A DNA stretch of 64,000 bases from Glandiceps talaboti (lineage: Eukaryota; Hemichordata; Enteropneusta; Spengelidae), in the NCBI RefSeq assembly GCF_964340395.1, contig NC_135559.1, positions 18,144,550-18,208,549 on the forward strand. The letters run 5' to 3'. This document shows positions 34,627-47,073 of the stretch, in pieces. The notes beneath the pieces are model-generated. The model was not told the origin of the DNA. It saw nothing but the letters and a program-made list of their open reading frames with translations, and did not search any database. A program made the translations under genes and the position numbers. Position 1 is the stretch's first letter. Every line of letters begins with the position of its first letter.

Positions 34627-37600
34627 TTAAGTTTTGTGGTTCCACTTTGCATGTGCTTTTAAAGTGCTACTGTGAGTAAACCTTTTACCACATTCTTTAG
34701 TACACACATAAGGTCTTTCATTTGTGTGGCTCAACATGTGTGTCTTCAGATTACTATTTCGATTAAAACCTTTACCACATTCTTTACACACAAATGGTCT
34801 TTCATTTGTGTTAATCCTCATGTGTGCCTTCAGATTTGAAGCCATAGTAAACCCTTTACCACATTCTTTACACACATACGGGCTTTCATTTGTGTGGATT
34901 CTCATGTGTTCCTTCAGATTACTATTTTGATTAAACCCTTTACCACATTCTTTACTCACATATGGTCTTTCATTTGTGTGGATCCTCATGTGTGCTTTCA
35001 GATGTGAAGTCGTAGTAAACCTTTTACCACATTTTTCACACGTGTGGTCTTTCATTTGTGTGATTCATCATGTGTCTCTTCAGATTACTATTTTGATTAA
35101 ACCCTTTACCACATTCTTTACACACATATGGTCTTTCATTTGTGTGGATCCTTATGTGTGCCTTCAGAGTATTTTTTAGATTAAACCCTTTACCACATTC
35201 TTTACACACAAATGGTCTTTCATTTGTGTGAATTCTCATGTGTGTCTTCAGATACGAAGTCACATTAAATCCTCTACCACATTCTTTACACACATGTGGT
35301 CTTTCATTTGTGTGAATTCTCATGTGTGTCTTCAGATTACTATTTCGATTAAACCCTTTACCACATTCTTTACACACATAAGGTCTTTCTTTTGAGTGGA
35401 TTCTCATGTGTATCTTCAGATGTGAAGCCATAGTAAACCTTTTACCACATTTTTCACACATGTGTGGTCTTTCATTTGTGTGATTCATCATGTGTCTCTT
35501 CAGATTAATATTTTGTTGAAACATTTTACCACATTCTTTACTCACATATGGTCTTTCATTTGTGTGGATCCTCATGTGTGCTTTCAGATGTGAAGTTGTA
35601 GTAAACCTTTTACCACATTTTTCACACATGTGTGGTCTTTCATTTGTGTGATTCATCATGTGTCTCTTCAGATTAATATTTTGTTGAAACCCTTTACCAC
35701 ATTCTTTACACACATATGGTCTTTCATTTGTGTGGATCCTCATGTGTCTATTCAGAGTACTATTTCGATTAAACATTTTACCACATATTTCACACATATA
35801 TGCTCTTTCATTGGTGTGGATCTTCATGTGTTCCTTCAGATTTGAAGTCATACTAAATCCTTTACCACATTTTTTACACACATATGGGCTATCATTTGTG
35901 TGGATTGTCATGTGTCTCTTCAGATGTGAAGCCAAATTAAATCCTTTACCACACTCTTTACATACATATGGGCTATCATGTGTGTGGATTGTCATGTGTC
36001 TCTTCAGATGTGAAGTCCAAGTAAATCCTTTACCACATTCTTTACACACATGTGGTCTTTCATTTGTGTGGATCTTCATGTGTGTCTTCAGATTTGAAGT
36101 CATAGTAAACCCTTTACCACATTCTTTACGCACATATGGTCTTTCTTTTGAGTGGATTCTCATGTGTATCTTCAGATGTGAAGTCATAGTAAACCCTTTA
36201 CCACATTCTTTACACACATGTGGTCTCTCATTTGTGTGGATTGCCATGTGTCTCTTCAGATGTGAAGTCATAGTAAACCATTTACCACATTCTTTGCACA
36301 CATATGGTCTTTCATTTGTGTGAATCTTCATGTGTGCCTTCAGATTTGAAGTCATAGTAAACCCTTTACCACATTCTTTACGCACATATGGTCTTTCTTT
36401 TATGTGGATTCCCATGTGTATCTTCAGATGTGAAGTCATAGTAAACCCTTTACCACATTCTTTACACACATGTGGTCTCTCATTTGTGTGGATTGCCATG
36501 TGTCTCTTCAGATGTGAAGTCATAGTAAACCATTTACCACATTCTTTGCACACATATGGTCTTTCATTTGTGTGAATCTTCATGTGTGCCTTCAGATTTG
36601 AAGTCATAGTAAACCCTTTACCACATTCTTTACGCACATATGGTCTTTCTTTTATGTGGATTCCCATGTGTATCTTCAGATGTGAAGTCATAGTAAACCC
36701 TTTACCACATTCTTTACACACATGTGGTCTTTCTTTTGTGTGTATTGTCATGTGTTTCTTCAGATGTGAAGTCATAGTAAACCCTTTACCACATTCTTTA
36801 CACACATATGGTCTTTCATTGTGTGTCTTCAGATTACTGTTTTCATTTGTATGTATCCTTACATGTTTTTTCTCATAACAAGTATGGTAACAAAGCAGTC
36901 TATTCTTAGTTTTGTCTACTGTATATGCATTCACATGATGACTTGTATCATTAACATTTGTACCAGGTATGTCAATTTGGATTTGGGATTGATAATCACA
37001 TGAGGTAGTCTCTATGTTGGCTTTTCCCGAGTGAGTCTCCCAAACAGTTTCATCACACTCTGTTTGAATACTTGAACAGTTTCCATCTGTCCTATGTAAA
37101 TTAAGTTTCTGGTTCACATTCTTATCATGATTATCTTCTGGTATTAGACTACAAGTAAAATCTACTTGCTCTATCTGAATAGGGAAGGGATTCTCAGGTC
37201 CATTCATACAATTTTCTTGTCCTACTGTGGGCAAGTTGTTCTCTGAGTCTACTCCTCCAGATAGTTGTTCAGCAGCCTTGACATTGATAGTTTGGTTAGG
37301 ACAGTGTTCTCCATTATTTTTTAATTCTTCACCGATTACTTTCCAGTAACTATAAGCAGTGTTAATAACATCTTCCTCATCTTCTATCTTTACTTGTATA
37401 TCCTCCTTCACTTTGTCATTGGAATCACATCTACTGGCATCACATTGACTCTTATTGTTTACGTAGTCTACATGTTGTACTGTTATCTTCTCTTTCACTT
37501 GTGTCTGCTCTTCATCTTTGATCGAGATAGGTTCACTAGGAGAGTAGGGGGCATCTACATTACACATGATACTGTTTTCTTGATGACTGTGAAGAGAGTG

Positions 37601-37753
37601 GTTGTTTGTATATTGTTCTTCATATTTGACTGAGATAGGTTCACTAGGACAGTAAGAGGGATTTACCACATTACACATGATACCATTTTATTGATGACTG
37701 TGAAGTGGATCATTGTTTGTAGAATCTTCTTCCTTGACTATAATTTTCTCCAT
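34627..37753 (-). pseudogene. Polydactyl zinc-finger gene C, broken (21+5 fingers)
   Basis: Sister of gene A. The ancestral ATG is at 37751-37753 (MEKIIVKEEDSTNNDPLHSH). Codon 22 is TAA at 37688-37690 where A has GAA, so translation from that ATG stops early. An ATG at 37676-37678 could restart an 880-residue frame to 35036 with 21 fingers. That frame ends in the linker RPHV because 2 nt are missing near 35040; five further fingers, including the terminal ECGKRFTHSSTLKAH, lie in the shifted frame 34627-35055. Fingers 2-4 and 5-7 are near-identical 252-bp copies and 8-9 begin a third; each carries a unit whose first cysteine is arginine (YVRKEC). It may be a pseudogene or a restarted, shortened protein. 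Confidence 0.8.
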
Positions 37754-38666
37754 CTCTTGAGAACAGTAGTATTATCAGCAACAGATCAAGTATCTGTTAA
37801 AATAAAAAATGCATTGTACTGTCATGAATATATAATTCACACTTTAGCTGGTGAAAGTATTTCCGACAATGTGTCTATTTCTAGAGTAGTGACTGGCGTC
37901 TCCTGTTATGGCTAGACAGGCTATGCTATTGTTTAGACTGTATTCAGATGCAGATTATATTTTGTCATATTCCTAAAACTTCTGAAATATGTTTTATTTA
38001 AATACTAATTGTGTACAAATTGTGGATGACTCACAATAGCAAAGGGGGTTCGGAAAACAGCAGTAATAGAAATGACAATACAAGCAAGTAGTAGTATACA
38101 CTGGAAACTCTGTTCTTTATATGCATGCGTGTTCCATCTTGTAACTGAAACTTACATCACACAAGAAATTTGATTTGATCGTCTGCCTTATCGTCGGGCT
38201 GCGTGCTGATTGGTTGATTATGTATGACGTATGACTATATACAAATGTAATGAGTTCATCAGAAAGGGCAACAATGTTAACAACAACGTATAACACAAAA
38301 TATGAATCAATAAATATAATTCACAACACAAATACATAACCTATAACATACAATCTTATAGTCAACATGTACAATGGACATACAGAACGCGCACTTACTC
38401 ACTGAGGATTTGAACACATAAAATATAATCTAGTACTATCTCCTAAAATGCTCCCTAGTGGTTAACCAGGCATCTGAGTTAGACATTCCATGAACGAGGA
38501 CACTCATGAATATTCATAGAAATAAAAGTCCAGTGGGTATAAACAGCGACAATAGTATTAAAGATAAATTACGAAAAAAGTCAAGATGACTGTTGACAGT
38601 CTGTGTATTGTTGTGATCACAGAATTACTTATCTGTGTTGTGAGGTAGACTGCCAGCATATCACAG
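37754..38666. other. 5' UTR part and intron of gene C
   Basis: Homologous to the start of the gene A intron. It contains the single TTAA (38462-38465) and ATCTGAG (38472-38478) that mark the empty sites of the two transposons found at A. No coding sequence is seen. Confidence 0.75.
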
Positions 38667-40552
38667 CGGTCCTACTAATTACTGCCCGGGAGATACAAGA
38701 AGTGCACGGGAGCAAACTGGTGGCCAAATGGCACTCAAAAGTCGATATTTATGTGCATTGGCCCACTTCGAATATATATTGACCAAAATTTAGTGGATTC
38801 ACGCCCCTGATTGATGCTTTTCCAGTTATAAATTTTCTAGCGTGTTACAGACATTGCATGGCTACTGCATATATTACTGCCCGGGACACATCTGGCCTGC
38901 CCGCGCCAAATTTAGATGTCTAATCGATATCAAAAGTCGATTCGTAAATAAACTAGAATGTTACGAACCCTATCTAACCTAAGTTACGATCATTCAAGTC
39001 TTCTTTTATCATTTTTCAGGCTAAAAACCGTTCGTTCACCTAGATCTCTGTACTGTACAGTATACCTAGATACCTAGATCTATACCTAGATCTCTGTACT
39101 GTACAGTATTGATAGACTTTAGACAGGCTTGGAGACAGACTGGATGATGTGTGTAGATGAAGAACATTTGGGAGTTTTTGCAGACAAGCTTCCTATGTAA
39201 ACTTCAGTGGAATGTACTCAATCGTAATGTTAGGTACACAAACCAAACGGCCCTTTTCAGGGCCACCATTTACATACTCCAAAAAGAGATGCCTGAGCCA
39301 TGTATATTGATATAGTTTTAAATGTATTACCCTTCCGCAATTTCAAAGTTCCCCGGGCACTTGATATATGTCCCCTCCCCTATCTTAGGAACGCCATTAC
39401 TAAGCGCCGGTTTGTATGGGTGACCACGACGGCAATTGTCGGTCCCAAAATGTCAGTTTTTAATTCTTGAAATTATACAATTTTGTAGCTATGCCCTTCT
39501 AAGTATCTATACTGTACATCTATATAGTTTTAATGGTGTTATTGAGGTACAATCTTAGGAAACAACGTTAACGCCAGTTATTTATGGATATGGAAATATG
39601 GGGGGGGGGGGGGTTAATCTAGGTAAAATTTCACCGAGGATAACCATTTTGTTTTGGACATTTCCAAATGAAAATAATTGTAGAGGTCAGCGTCGTTGAG
39701 GCGAGAGTAGATAAACCTGTAATAAAGTCTAGATATTAACATGCATGGTCAAATGTGAAAATAACGTATGATTTGACTGAATGTAGGAAAATGTGTGAAG
39801 ACAATGTTAACTTGTATCACAGTTAACTGTTATTATTAAAGATGCAGAACATATAGGCCTACGTGTCCACCTACTTGTATTGAAAAAAATTGCACTACCT
39901 CTCTGCGCTGCCTCTGGCACGCCTGGTTATCCTGTGTGAGAGAAACCCTACAATAGCAAGTATTGTATCTTTGAATACATATCGTATTCAACAACATTGA
40001 TATGATATGATTTAATCTAGTAGTATATTGATACATTCAGTCACATGTATGATATATTATCGCGTGACAATAATTTCCGTGTAAATTTCTCTCACACGGG
40101 CGTCATGGTTACGTGGGCAATTTAAGGCCGTTACTAAGGCTAAGCCCCCCTTCTACATATTCCAGGAAACAAGATGGCGCAGATAGACTGTACAGTACAG
40201 AGATCTAGGTGAACGAACGGTTTTTAGCCTGAAAAACGATAAAAGAAGACTTGAATGATCATAGGTTAGATAGGGTTCGTAACATTCTGGTTTATTTACG
40301 AATCAACTTTTGATATCGATTAGACGTCTAAATATGTGTCCCGGGCAGTAGCCATATGCAATGTCTGTAACACGTTAGAAAATTTAAGACTGGAAAAGCA
40401 GCAATCGGGGGCTTGAATCCACTAAATTTTGGTTAATTCGAAGTGGGCCAATGCACATAAATATCGACTTTTGAGTGCCATTTAGCCACCAGTTTGTTCC
40501 CGGGCAAATATCTCCCGGGCAGTCAGTAGGACCGGTTAAATTAGTAGGACCC
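38667..40552. mobile_element. 1.9-kb foldback TIR element in intron of gene C
   Basis: Arms of about 400 bp are inverted (38668-39115 against 40190-40552): GGTCCTACTAATT ends, then GCCCGGGAGATA, CAAAAGTCGATATTTATGTG and GGCTAAAAACCGTTCGTTCA in mirrored order. TATCACAG flanks both sides (38659-38666, 40553-40560). The matching site at B (27254-27268) is uninterrupted. Superfamily is unassigned; an 8-bp duplication fits hAT or P. The centre holds a poly-G run and no transposase. Confidence 0.85.
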
Positions 40553-40703
40553 TATCACAGTACTAATGTCACTATTGGTCGACTATTGTATTGTCTACTA
40601 TACTGTTTACATTTTACTGGCAGCCCTTTACTTATGAAATGTTGGATACTGTTGAACACGAACTCTCTCAACAGCTGCGTGGAAATTCTAAGTTTGAACA
40701 TAC

Positions 40704-40865
40704 CTGGTGACAAAATGCCTTGTTGATCAGCAATCGCTCAAATTTCCTTCGGAAGAGTCGCAGAGTTGGTGAGTGCATGAATATGTATGTGGAGAGGCAT
40801 ATTGCATAACGCCCCCAAGCGATGACCTTTCATATGATCTTGGTCCAAAGTAGGTCATACATTAG
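40704..40865 (-). promoter_or_regulatory. 5' exon and promoter block of gene C
   Basis: Same donor (CACCAG|GTATGT, exon end 40704) and same upstream motif (AACGCCCCCAAGCGATGACC, 40808-40834) as gene A, with close identity beyond both. Splicing would join the acceptor just upstream of 37753. Confidence 0.65.
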
Positions 40866-41069
40866 TCTATAAGGTACGCCTTGACGGGGCGCCCTCACAC
40901 ATCTGCCAACCCCTCCACAAAGTGAGAGGAGGCCGGTGAGGGCGGAACGTCACTACGTATCTTACAGCCTTGTCATACATACGAAGAACTGGAAGACTAG
41001 AAGAAATAATATCAACATTGACAAACAAGACCGATAATAATATATTACTCTGTCCTTCATGTTTGTAAA

Positions 41070-41480
<411 letters not shown>

Positions 41481-41639
41481 AATAGTGTGGTTTAATAGTA
41501 TTCGTTAGCTATACATCCTGCATTATGTACATAACTTATGTGTGTTCACTGACGGCTGTGTGTACACAAAAAGATTGACAACAAAGGTTACGTATTATTA
41601 AGTAAGAACTTGTTAGCGTGCCGGCATTTACTGATTAAT

Positions 41640-42203
41640 TCAGTTCTGCTGTTCAAGTTCGTTGATTTGTCGGCAGTTATAATAAAATATTTTTTCCCAG
41701 AGGCATAGTTGACATCGTTTGGTAACGTTAGAGTATGAGGAAGCCTGCTTGAGAACTGACCAGTGTACGTCGTAATTAATGTTGCTGTCTTTTAGGTGCC
41801 AAATGTATTTACTGAGTGCAGTGTCTTTCTTCTTGTGATCAAGTTTAAATGAAGACTTGTGGTTGTTAAACCTGCTTTTGAATTCTGTGTCACTAACGCC
41901 TATGTATGATTTGTGATCTTGGTTAGTGGTGACTGTTGCTTTGTAAACAACGCTTTTTATGAGGCATTTTCCTGCGAGAGGGCACTCCTTTGGTTTTCTG
42001 CAGTTTGCAGTCATTTTTCTAGATCTAAATTCTGGTGTTCCTATTATGTGAGTGGATATTATGCCTAATTTTTCTCTTTTTAATTTTCTCTGTCTCTGCA
42101 GATTTTTTAGATGTTCAATGTAGTTTTTGACAACACTTATGCTGACAATATATTTCTCTGCAAAATCATATAGCAACTTCATCATGTAATTGTTTTGAAG
42201 CAT
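41640..42203 (-). mobile_element. Penelope-like retroelement fragment with GIY-YIG region
   Basis: The 187-residue frame starts like the one at 19615-20082 and continues with CPLAGKCLIKSVVYKATV, then SYIGVSDTEFKSRFNNHKSS, DTALSKYIWHLK and CLWEKIFYY. This is the CxxxxxC, Y-x10+-YIG, R-F-x-N-H-K order of the Penelope endonuclease. Only the C-terminal part of such an element is present, so it is a truncated copy. Confidence 0.75.
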
Positions 42204-42449
42204 ACAGCTTTTTTTATGTTGGCACGGGGTTGGAAGTCATGAAGTATGTTGCTCTTGTAACTTGTTATTGTGCATGAAATTGTTATCTTCTTTTTTTCAG
42301 TATAATGATTTACCCTGTACAAGTTTATACACAGAAACTTTATGTTCTTTATGAGTTTTTTTAGCACAACTGAAGAAAGGTTTAGAGGTTCAAAGGCTAT
42401 AGGCATGGCGCTGAAGCTGTGTACGGAGAAATTATTTCGGTCAAAAATA

Positions 42450-42663
42450 ATTTGCCTTAAGAATGTGCCCACCAAATTTCAAACCTATCTGCCAAGTAGT
42501 TTTTGAGTTTCAGTTTTTTGACCAAAATTCACATGTTTTTAACCAAACCTCACACCGATGGTAAGATCATTTTGATTTGAACAATTTCCAAACGGGACAC
42601 CCAAGGTAATACACCTACTATATATCATGGCAATCATTTAGGCAGTTTTTCACTTTAAAGTTG

Positions 42664-42746
<83 letters not shown>

Positions 42747-42885
42747 GCACAGACACTTTGCCATGCCTATAGCACTACTGAACCTTATCAGTTCAGTTGT
42801 ACTAAAAATGACCATCTGATATGAACCAAAGAATTTTTGAAGCCCCCCCCCCCCCCCCCCCAACACACACACACACATGTGCAAA
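42450..42885 (+). repeat. Dispersed modular repeat, copy R7 (tail), with CA and poly-C
   Basis: Only the tail is present (CCCACCAAATTTCAAACC, TTTTTTGACCAAAATTCACA, TATCATGGCAATCATTTAGG). It is followed by a 75-bp CA run (42667-42742) and a poly-C run (42843-42861). Confidence 0.75.
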
Positions 42886-43109
42886 GTCAGTCATGAAATA
42901 ATGTTTCCTCATTTGTGCACAAGTTTCTCATTTACTATGATTGCCTTCACATCCATGCCAAGGAGATTAAGGAAATGTCAACTACTAAAATCCCTCATTG
43001 TACATTTGTATCTCTCTTATTTTCGGAATGTGTAATGTAAAGATGCAAATAATAATGTTATGGGCATTAAAGTAGGAGTTTATGAGTTTAAGCCACACTT
43101 TAACATAAT

Positions 43110-43365
43110 GTGTTCCTTCAAACATATTATGTGAGTTCTACTTTGAGTTACACCCTTTCACATTCTTTTACACATGTACAAATGGTCTTCCATTGCTCAT
43201 TTCATATCTTCATACATTTCTTCAGACTGTCACTTTGATTAAACTCTTTGTCACACTCCTTACAGTTACACACAAATGTTCTTTCATTTGTGTGCATTAG
43301 TGTGTTTCACCAGACCATGTTTATTAAATCCTTTACCACAGTCTTTACATACAAAGGGTCTTTAA
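43110..43365 (-). pseudogene. Downstream fingers cut off from gene D
   Basis: Minus-strand sequence encodes RPFVCKDCGKGFNKHGLVKH, a TNAHTNERTF linker and a second unit with CNCKECDKEFNQSDSLK. The first finger is better kept than at A, B or C. It continues the frame of gene D directly after its TAA, but a 1968-bp transposon now lies between. Confidence 0.8.
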
Positions 43366-45333
43366 AGTGTACATGCAAAGGTTCATGATTTTTTTCGTAA
43401 TTAAGTTTATTTTGCCATAAAAATAAAGGAAATCGAGTTTGTAATAGTACAATATAATTCTAACACGAGAAATTGCGCGAAGAATGAGACACTCTCGGCT
43501 CAGCCACAGAGCACCTTCAGGTAAGTACCTCTCATTTGCATATGGATAGGACAGTGTTTGGAACTTTATGACGTCACTGCAGGAACACAAACGCGTTCAT
43601 CAGTGTATCTTTACATGCAAAGCCATTATGGTCGAACCAGAAGGTCAACTTCACAACCCGTTTCGCCAGAACCCGACGTTCGTTAAATATTGGTAGCGTA
43701 GAGCAATACACTCCAGCATTAACATCTGATGGTGTGATTTAGCCAAATTCATTCAAACCAACCACTAGCAGTAATGAAAGTTCCTCTGGTAGTGAATGAG
43801 TGAGGAAGGTGTGGTCAACCACAGAGACTGAATGTCACTGCTTTACAAGGTTTTTTCCAATGTAAATTTCACTGACAAATGTAGTCATGGCTAGTACACA
43901 TTATATGTAGTAGTATACCTGTGTTTAAATATCCATCATGAAAGTTTAGTGCTTGTTTTCTGACTATGCCTTGCTGTCTTGTACTGCAACATGGACCATA
44001 TGTTTATGTGTCCTAGTGAAGCCGTGTTGTTTACATAAAGTGAAGGCTGTTATCACCATCCTTTATTGACATAACTATTCAATCGGTGGAAAACAGCTCC
44101 TGCAGACAATCTAATCGAAATGAAAATTATCTAATATTTCCGTACCCATCAAACAAACAGAGATCGGATGAGAATGGCTTCAAGAGTTCCCCATAATATT
44201 TTCTCAAGTTGTTCAGATGTAGCATGTGTCATAACAGTACATTCGATCTACATTTGTATGACCATTCAAAATCTTCATGAAAATAGACACACAAATTCGT
44301 TAGAGCAGAACATTTGTTGGATAACCATCCCTCTTGAAAGCTATGTGTACACACACTTTATTTCATTTTTTACTGCGTTCATTACCATCCACACAGTGAC
44401 ATGAAGTGGTTTCATCTTCTTTCAAAGCACAGCCCGTGTTCACTGAAGCCGGCTGTACTAGTGTATTGCGTATTGTCTTCGACCATTTTTGTTTGAGTTT
44501 TTTATGGATAGACATGTCTTACGTTGTGGAAGTTATTTGACCTGGGAGCGTGAAGCTTAGTGTTGACTGTACTTTGCTGTGTCCATTCACTTTGGACATG
44601 TGATTGGCATGACACAGTAATTGTTCAGGTAGACAAAACAATGGAAACAAAAATAGCAACATTATAATGAGCGTTGCATCTTTTTACTTTGATATGATTG
44701 CGATGATGTACATGTGATGTATCACAATGAAAACGATCGACTCCCAGCAACATGGAAATCAAAACATACAATCGGACTACGCATTGTTTCCGAAAAATGC
44801 TATCGTACTGAAAATATTTTATGAAGCTAACTTGCTTTCTTAAAAACATCATTTCAAATTATTTTATTTGTTTTCTTTTTTTTCGCTTCGATCATGGCTA
44901 CACCGGTGGCGTGGAGAATCCAGGCCCAGGTAGCATTTACCAGTTTTCACTGTATGGCGTCACTGTCCAGTTTTTACGCGTGGTTTCAACTGCCTTCACC
45001 CATTATTACCTACTCAGTTATATCACTCGGAAATGTGTGTAGGGTGATCGTTTCACTGTGGGTGCTGCCGACAAAACACCAAGGAACCATTGTTGTCGGA
45101 AGACTAAACTGGTACACCACAATATGTACAGTTACAGATAATACTATATGGCAAGCGTAATTAGTAATTCATAAGTAAACATTACACAAAGGCTTAGAAG
45201 TTAGTCAAAGCACGGGATTTGCGACTTTCTTGCCAATGCGAACAATATTTAGAGGTATGAATGCAATTTCATTTATTTTTATGGCAAAATAAACATAATT
45301 ATGAAAAAAATTATCAACCTTTGCATGTACACT
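43366..45333. mobile_element. TTAA-flanked TIR transposon at the stop of gene D
   Basis: The ends are inverted over about 70 bp: AGTGTACATGCAAAGGTT at the left, AACCTTTGCATGTACACT at the right, then AAGTTTATTTTGCCATAAAA and its inverse. TTAA stands at 43362-43365 and 45334-45337. Genes A, B and C have no insert here. No intact transposase is visible in either strand, so it is probably non-autonomous. Confidence 0.85.
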
Positions 45334-47073
45334 TTAAGTTGTGTGGATCCGCCTTGCATGTGCTTTTAAAGTCCTATTGTGAGTAAACGTTTTACCACAT
45401 TCTTTACACACATATGGTCTTTCATTTGTGTGGATCCTCAAATGCTCTTTCAGATCACTAGCATGAGCAAATCCCTTGCAACAGTCTTTACATACAAATG
45501 GTTTTTCATTTGTATGTATAATCGTGTGCCTTAGCAGACTCATTCTATGCTTAAACCCTTTACCACATTCTTTACACACATATGGTCTTTCATTTGTGTG
45601 AATCCTCATGTGTATCTTCAGACTACTACTTTGATGAAACCCTTTACCACATTCTTTACACACATATGGTCTTTCATTTGTGTGGATTCTTATGTGCGTT
45701 ATAAGACTAGTTCTGCGTGTAAATCCTTTACCACATTCTTTACATACAAATGGTCTTTCACTAGAATGGATTATCATATGCCGTAATAGATTACGCCTGC
45801 CTTTAAATCCTTTACCACACTCTTTACACAGAAATGGTCTTTCATTTGTGTGAATCCTCATGTGTGTTTTCAGATTACCATTTTCATTAAACCCTTTACC
45901 ACACTCTTTACATACATATGGTCTTTCATTTGAATGGATAACTGTGTGTCTTATTAGACTCCTTCTATGCTTAAACCCTTTACCACATTCTTTACACAAA
46001 AACGGTATTTCATTTCCATGAATCCTCATGTGTGCCTTCAGATTGTTTTGTTGACTAAATCCTTTACCACATTCTTTACACACATATGGTCTTTCATTTG
46101 TATGGATCATCATGTGTCTTTTCAGACTGGCGTTTTGATTAAAGTCTTTACCACACTCTGTACATGCATATGGGCATTCATTTGTGTGGGTCCCGACATG
46201 TTTTTTGTCATAGCAACCAAGGTAAAACTCTCTATAACAAAGTGGCCTCTTCTTAGTTTTGTCTACTGTATATGCATTCACATGATGACTTGTATCATTA
46301 ACATTTGTACCAGGTATGTCAATTTGGATTTGGGATTGATAATCACATGAGGTAGTCTCTATGTTGGCTTTTCCCGAGTGAGTCTCACAAACAGTTTCAT
46401 CACACTCTGTTTGAATACTTGAACAGTTTCCATAAGTCCTATGTAAATTAAGTTTCTGGTTCACATTCTTATCATGTTCATCTTCTGGTATTTGACCACA
46501 AGTAAAATCTACTTGCTCTATCTGAATAGGGAAGGGATTCTCAGATACATTCATACAATTTTCTTGTCCTAGTGTGGACAAGTTGTTCTCTGAGTCTACT
46601 CCTCCAGATAGTTGTTCAGCAGCCTTGACATTGATAGTTTGGTCAGGACAGTGTTCTCCATTATTTGTTGATTCTTCACCGGTTACTTTCCAGTAACTAT
46701 AAGCTGTGTCACTAACATGTTCCTCGTCTTCTATCTTTACTTGTATATCCTCCTTCACTTTGTCATTGGAAAAGATATTTCTTGTATCCAGCTTTAATAT
46801 GGTGTCAGTGCTGACTGGCCTCAGTTCATTTGAATAATGCATATTTATCAAATCATATCTACTGGCATCACATTGACTTCTATTGTTTACGTAGTCTTCA
46901 TGTTGTACTGTTATCTTCTCTTTCACTTGTGTCTGTTCTTCATATTTGACTGAGATAGGTTCACTAGGACAATAAGAGGAATCTACCACATTACACATGA
47001 TACCATTTTCTTGATGACTGTGAAGTGGATCGGTGTTTGTAGAATCTTCTATCTTGACAATAATTTTGTCCAT
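45334..47073 (-). CDS. C2H2 zinc-finger protein D (10 fingers), intact
   Basis: Predicted protein of 579 residues in one exon. The N-terminus (1 to about 290) matches B most closely, including the NMHYSNELRPVST segment, and has VKIE, VKYE, VKED and VKIE motifs. Ten C2H2 fingers follow with TNERP linkers. Their contact residues are more varied than in A-C (for example KHRRSLIRH, TRRTSLITH, HQSSSLKIH, AHASDLKEH). The last unit, ECGKTFTHNRTLKAHARRIH, is the family's terminal finger and is in frame only here. An in-frame TAA 21-24 nt upstream of the ATG supports the start. The stop TAA overlaps the TTAA target of the neighbouring transposon. Confidence 0.9.
   Translation of the reverse strand: MDKIIVKIEDSTNTDPLHSHQENGIMCNVVDSSYCPSEPISVKYEEQTQVKEKITVQHEDYVNNRSQCDASRYDLINMHYSNELRPVSTDTILKLDTRNIFSNDKVKEDIQVKIEDEEHVSDTAYSYWKVTGEESTNNGEHCPDQTINVKAAEQLSGGVDSENNLSTLGQENCMNVSENPFPIQIEQVDFTCGQIPEDEHDKNVNQKLNLHRTYGNCSSIQTECDETVCETHSGKANIETTSCDYQSQIQIDIPGTNVNDTSHHVNAYTVDKTKKRPLCYREFYLGCYDKKHVGTHTNECPYACTECGKDFNQNASLKRHMMIHTNERPYVCKECGKGFSQQNNLKAHMRIHGNEIPFLCKECGKGFKHRRSLIRHTVIHSNERPYVCKECGKGFNENGNLKTHMRIHTNERPFLCKECGKGFKGRRNLLRHMIIHSSERPFVCKECGKGFTRRTSLITHIRIHTNERPYVCKECGKGFHQSSSLKIHMRIHTNERPYVCKECGKGFKHRMSLLRHTIIHTNEKPFVCKDCCKGFAHASDLKEHLRIHTNERPYVCKECGKTFTHNRTLKAHARRIHTT

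Noticed and set aside
44168-44404. Possible transposase remnant in the TTAA element at gene D
   Set aside because: The frame is short with no DDE-type motif or recognisable similarity.
44893-44940. GGVENPGPG in a short frame, resembling a 2A skipping peptide
   Set aside because: The consensus D-V/I-E-x-N-P-G-P is not met at the D and E positions, and the frame is short and inside a non-autonomous transposon.
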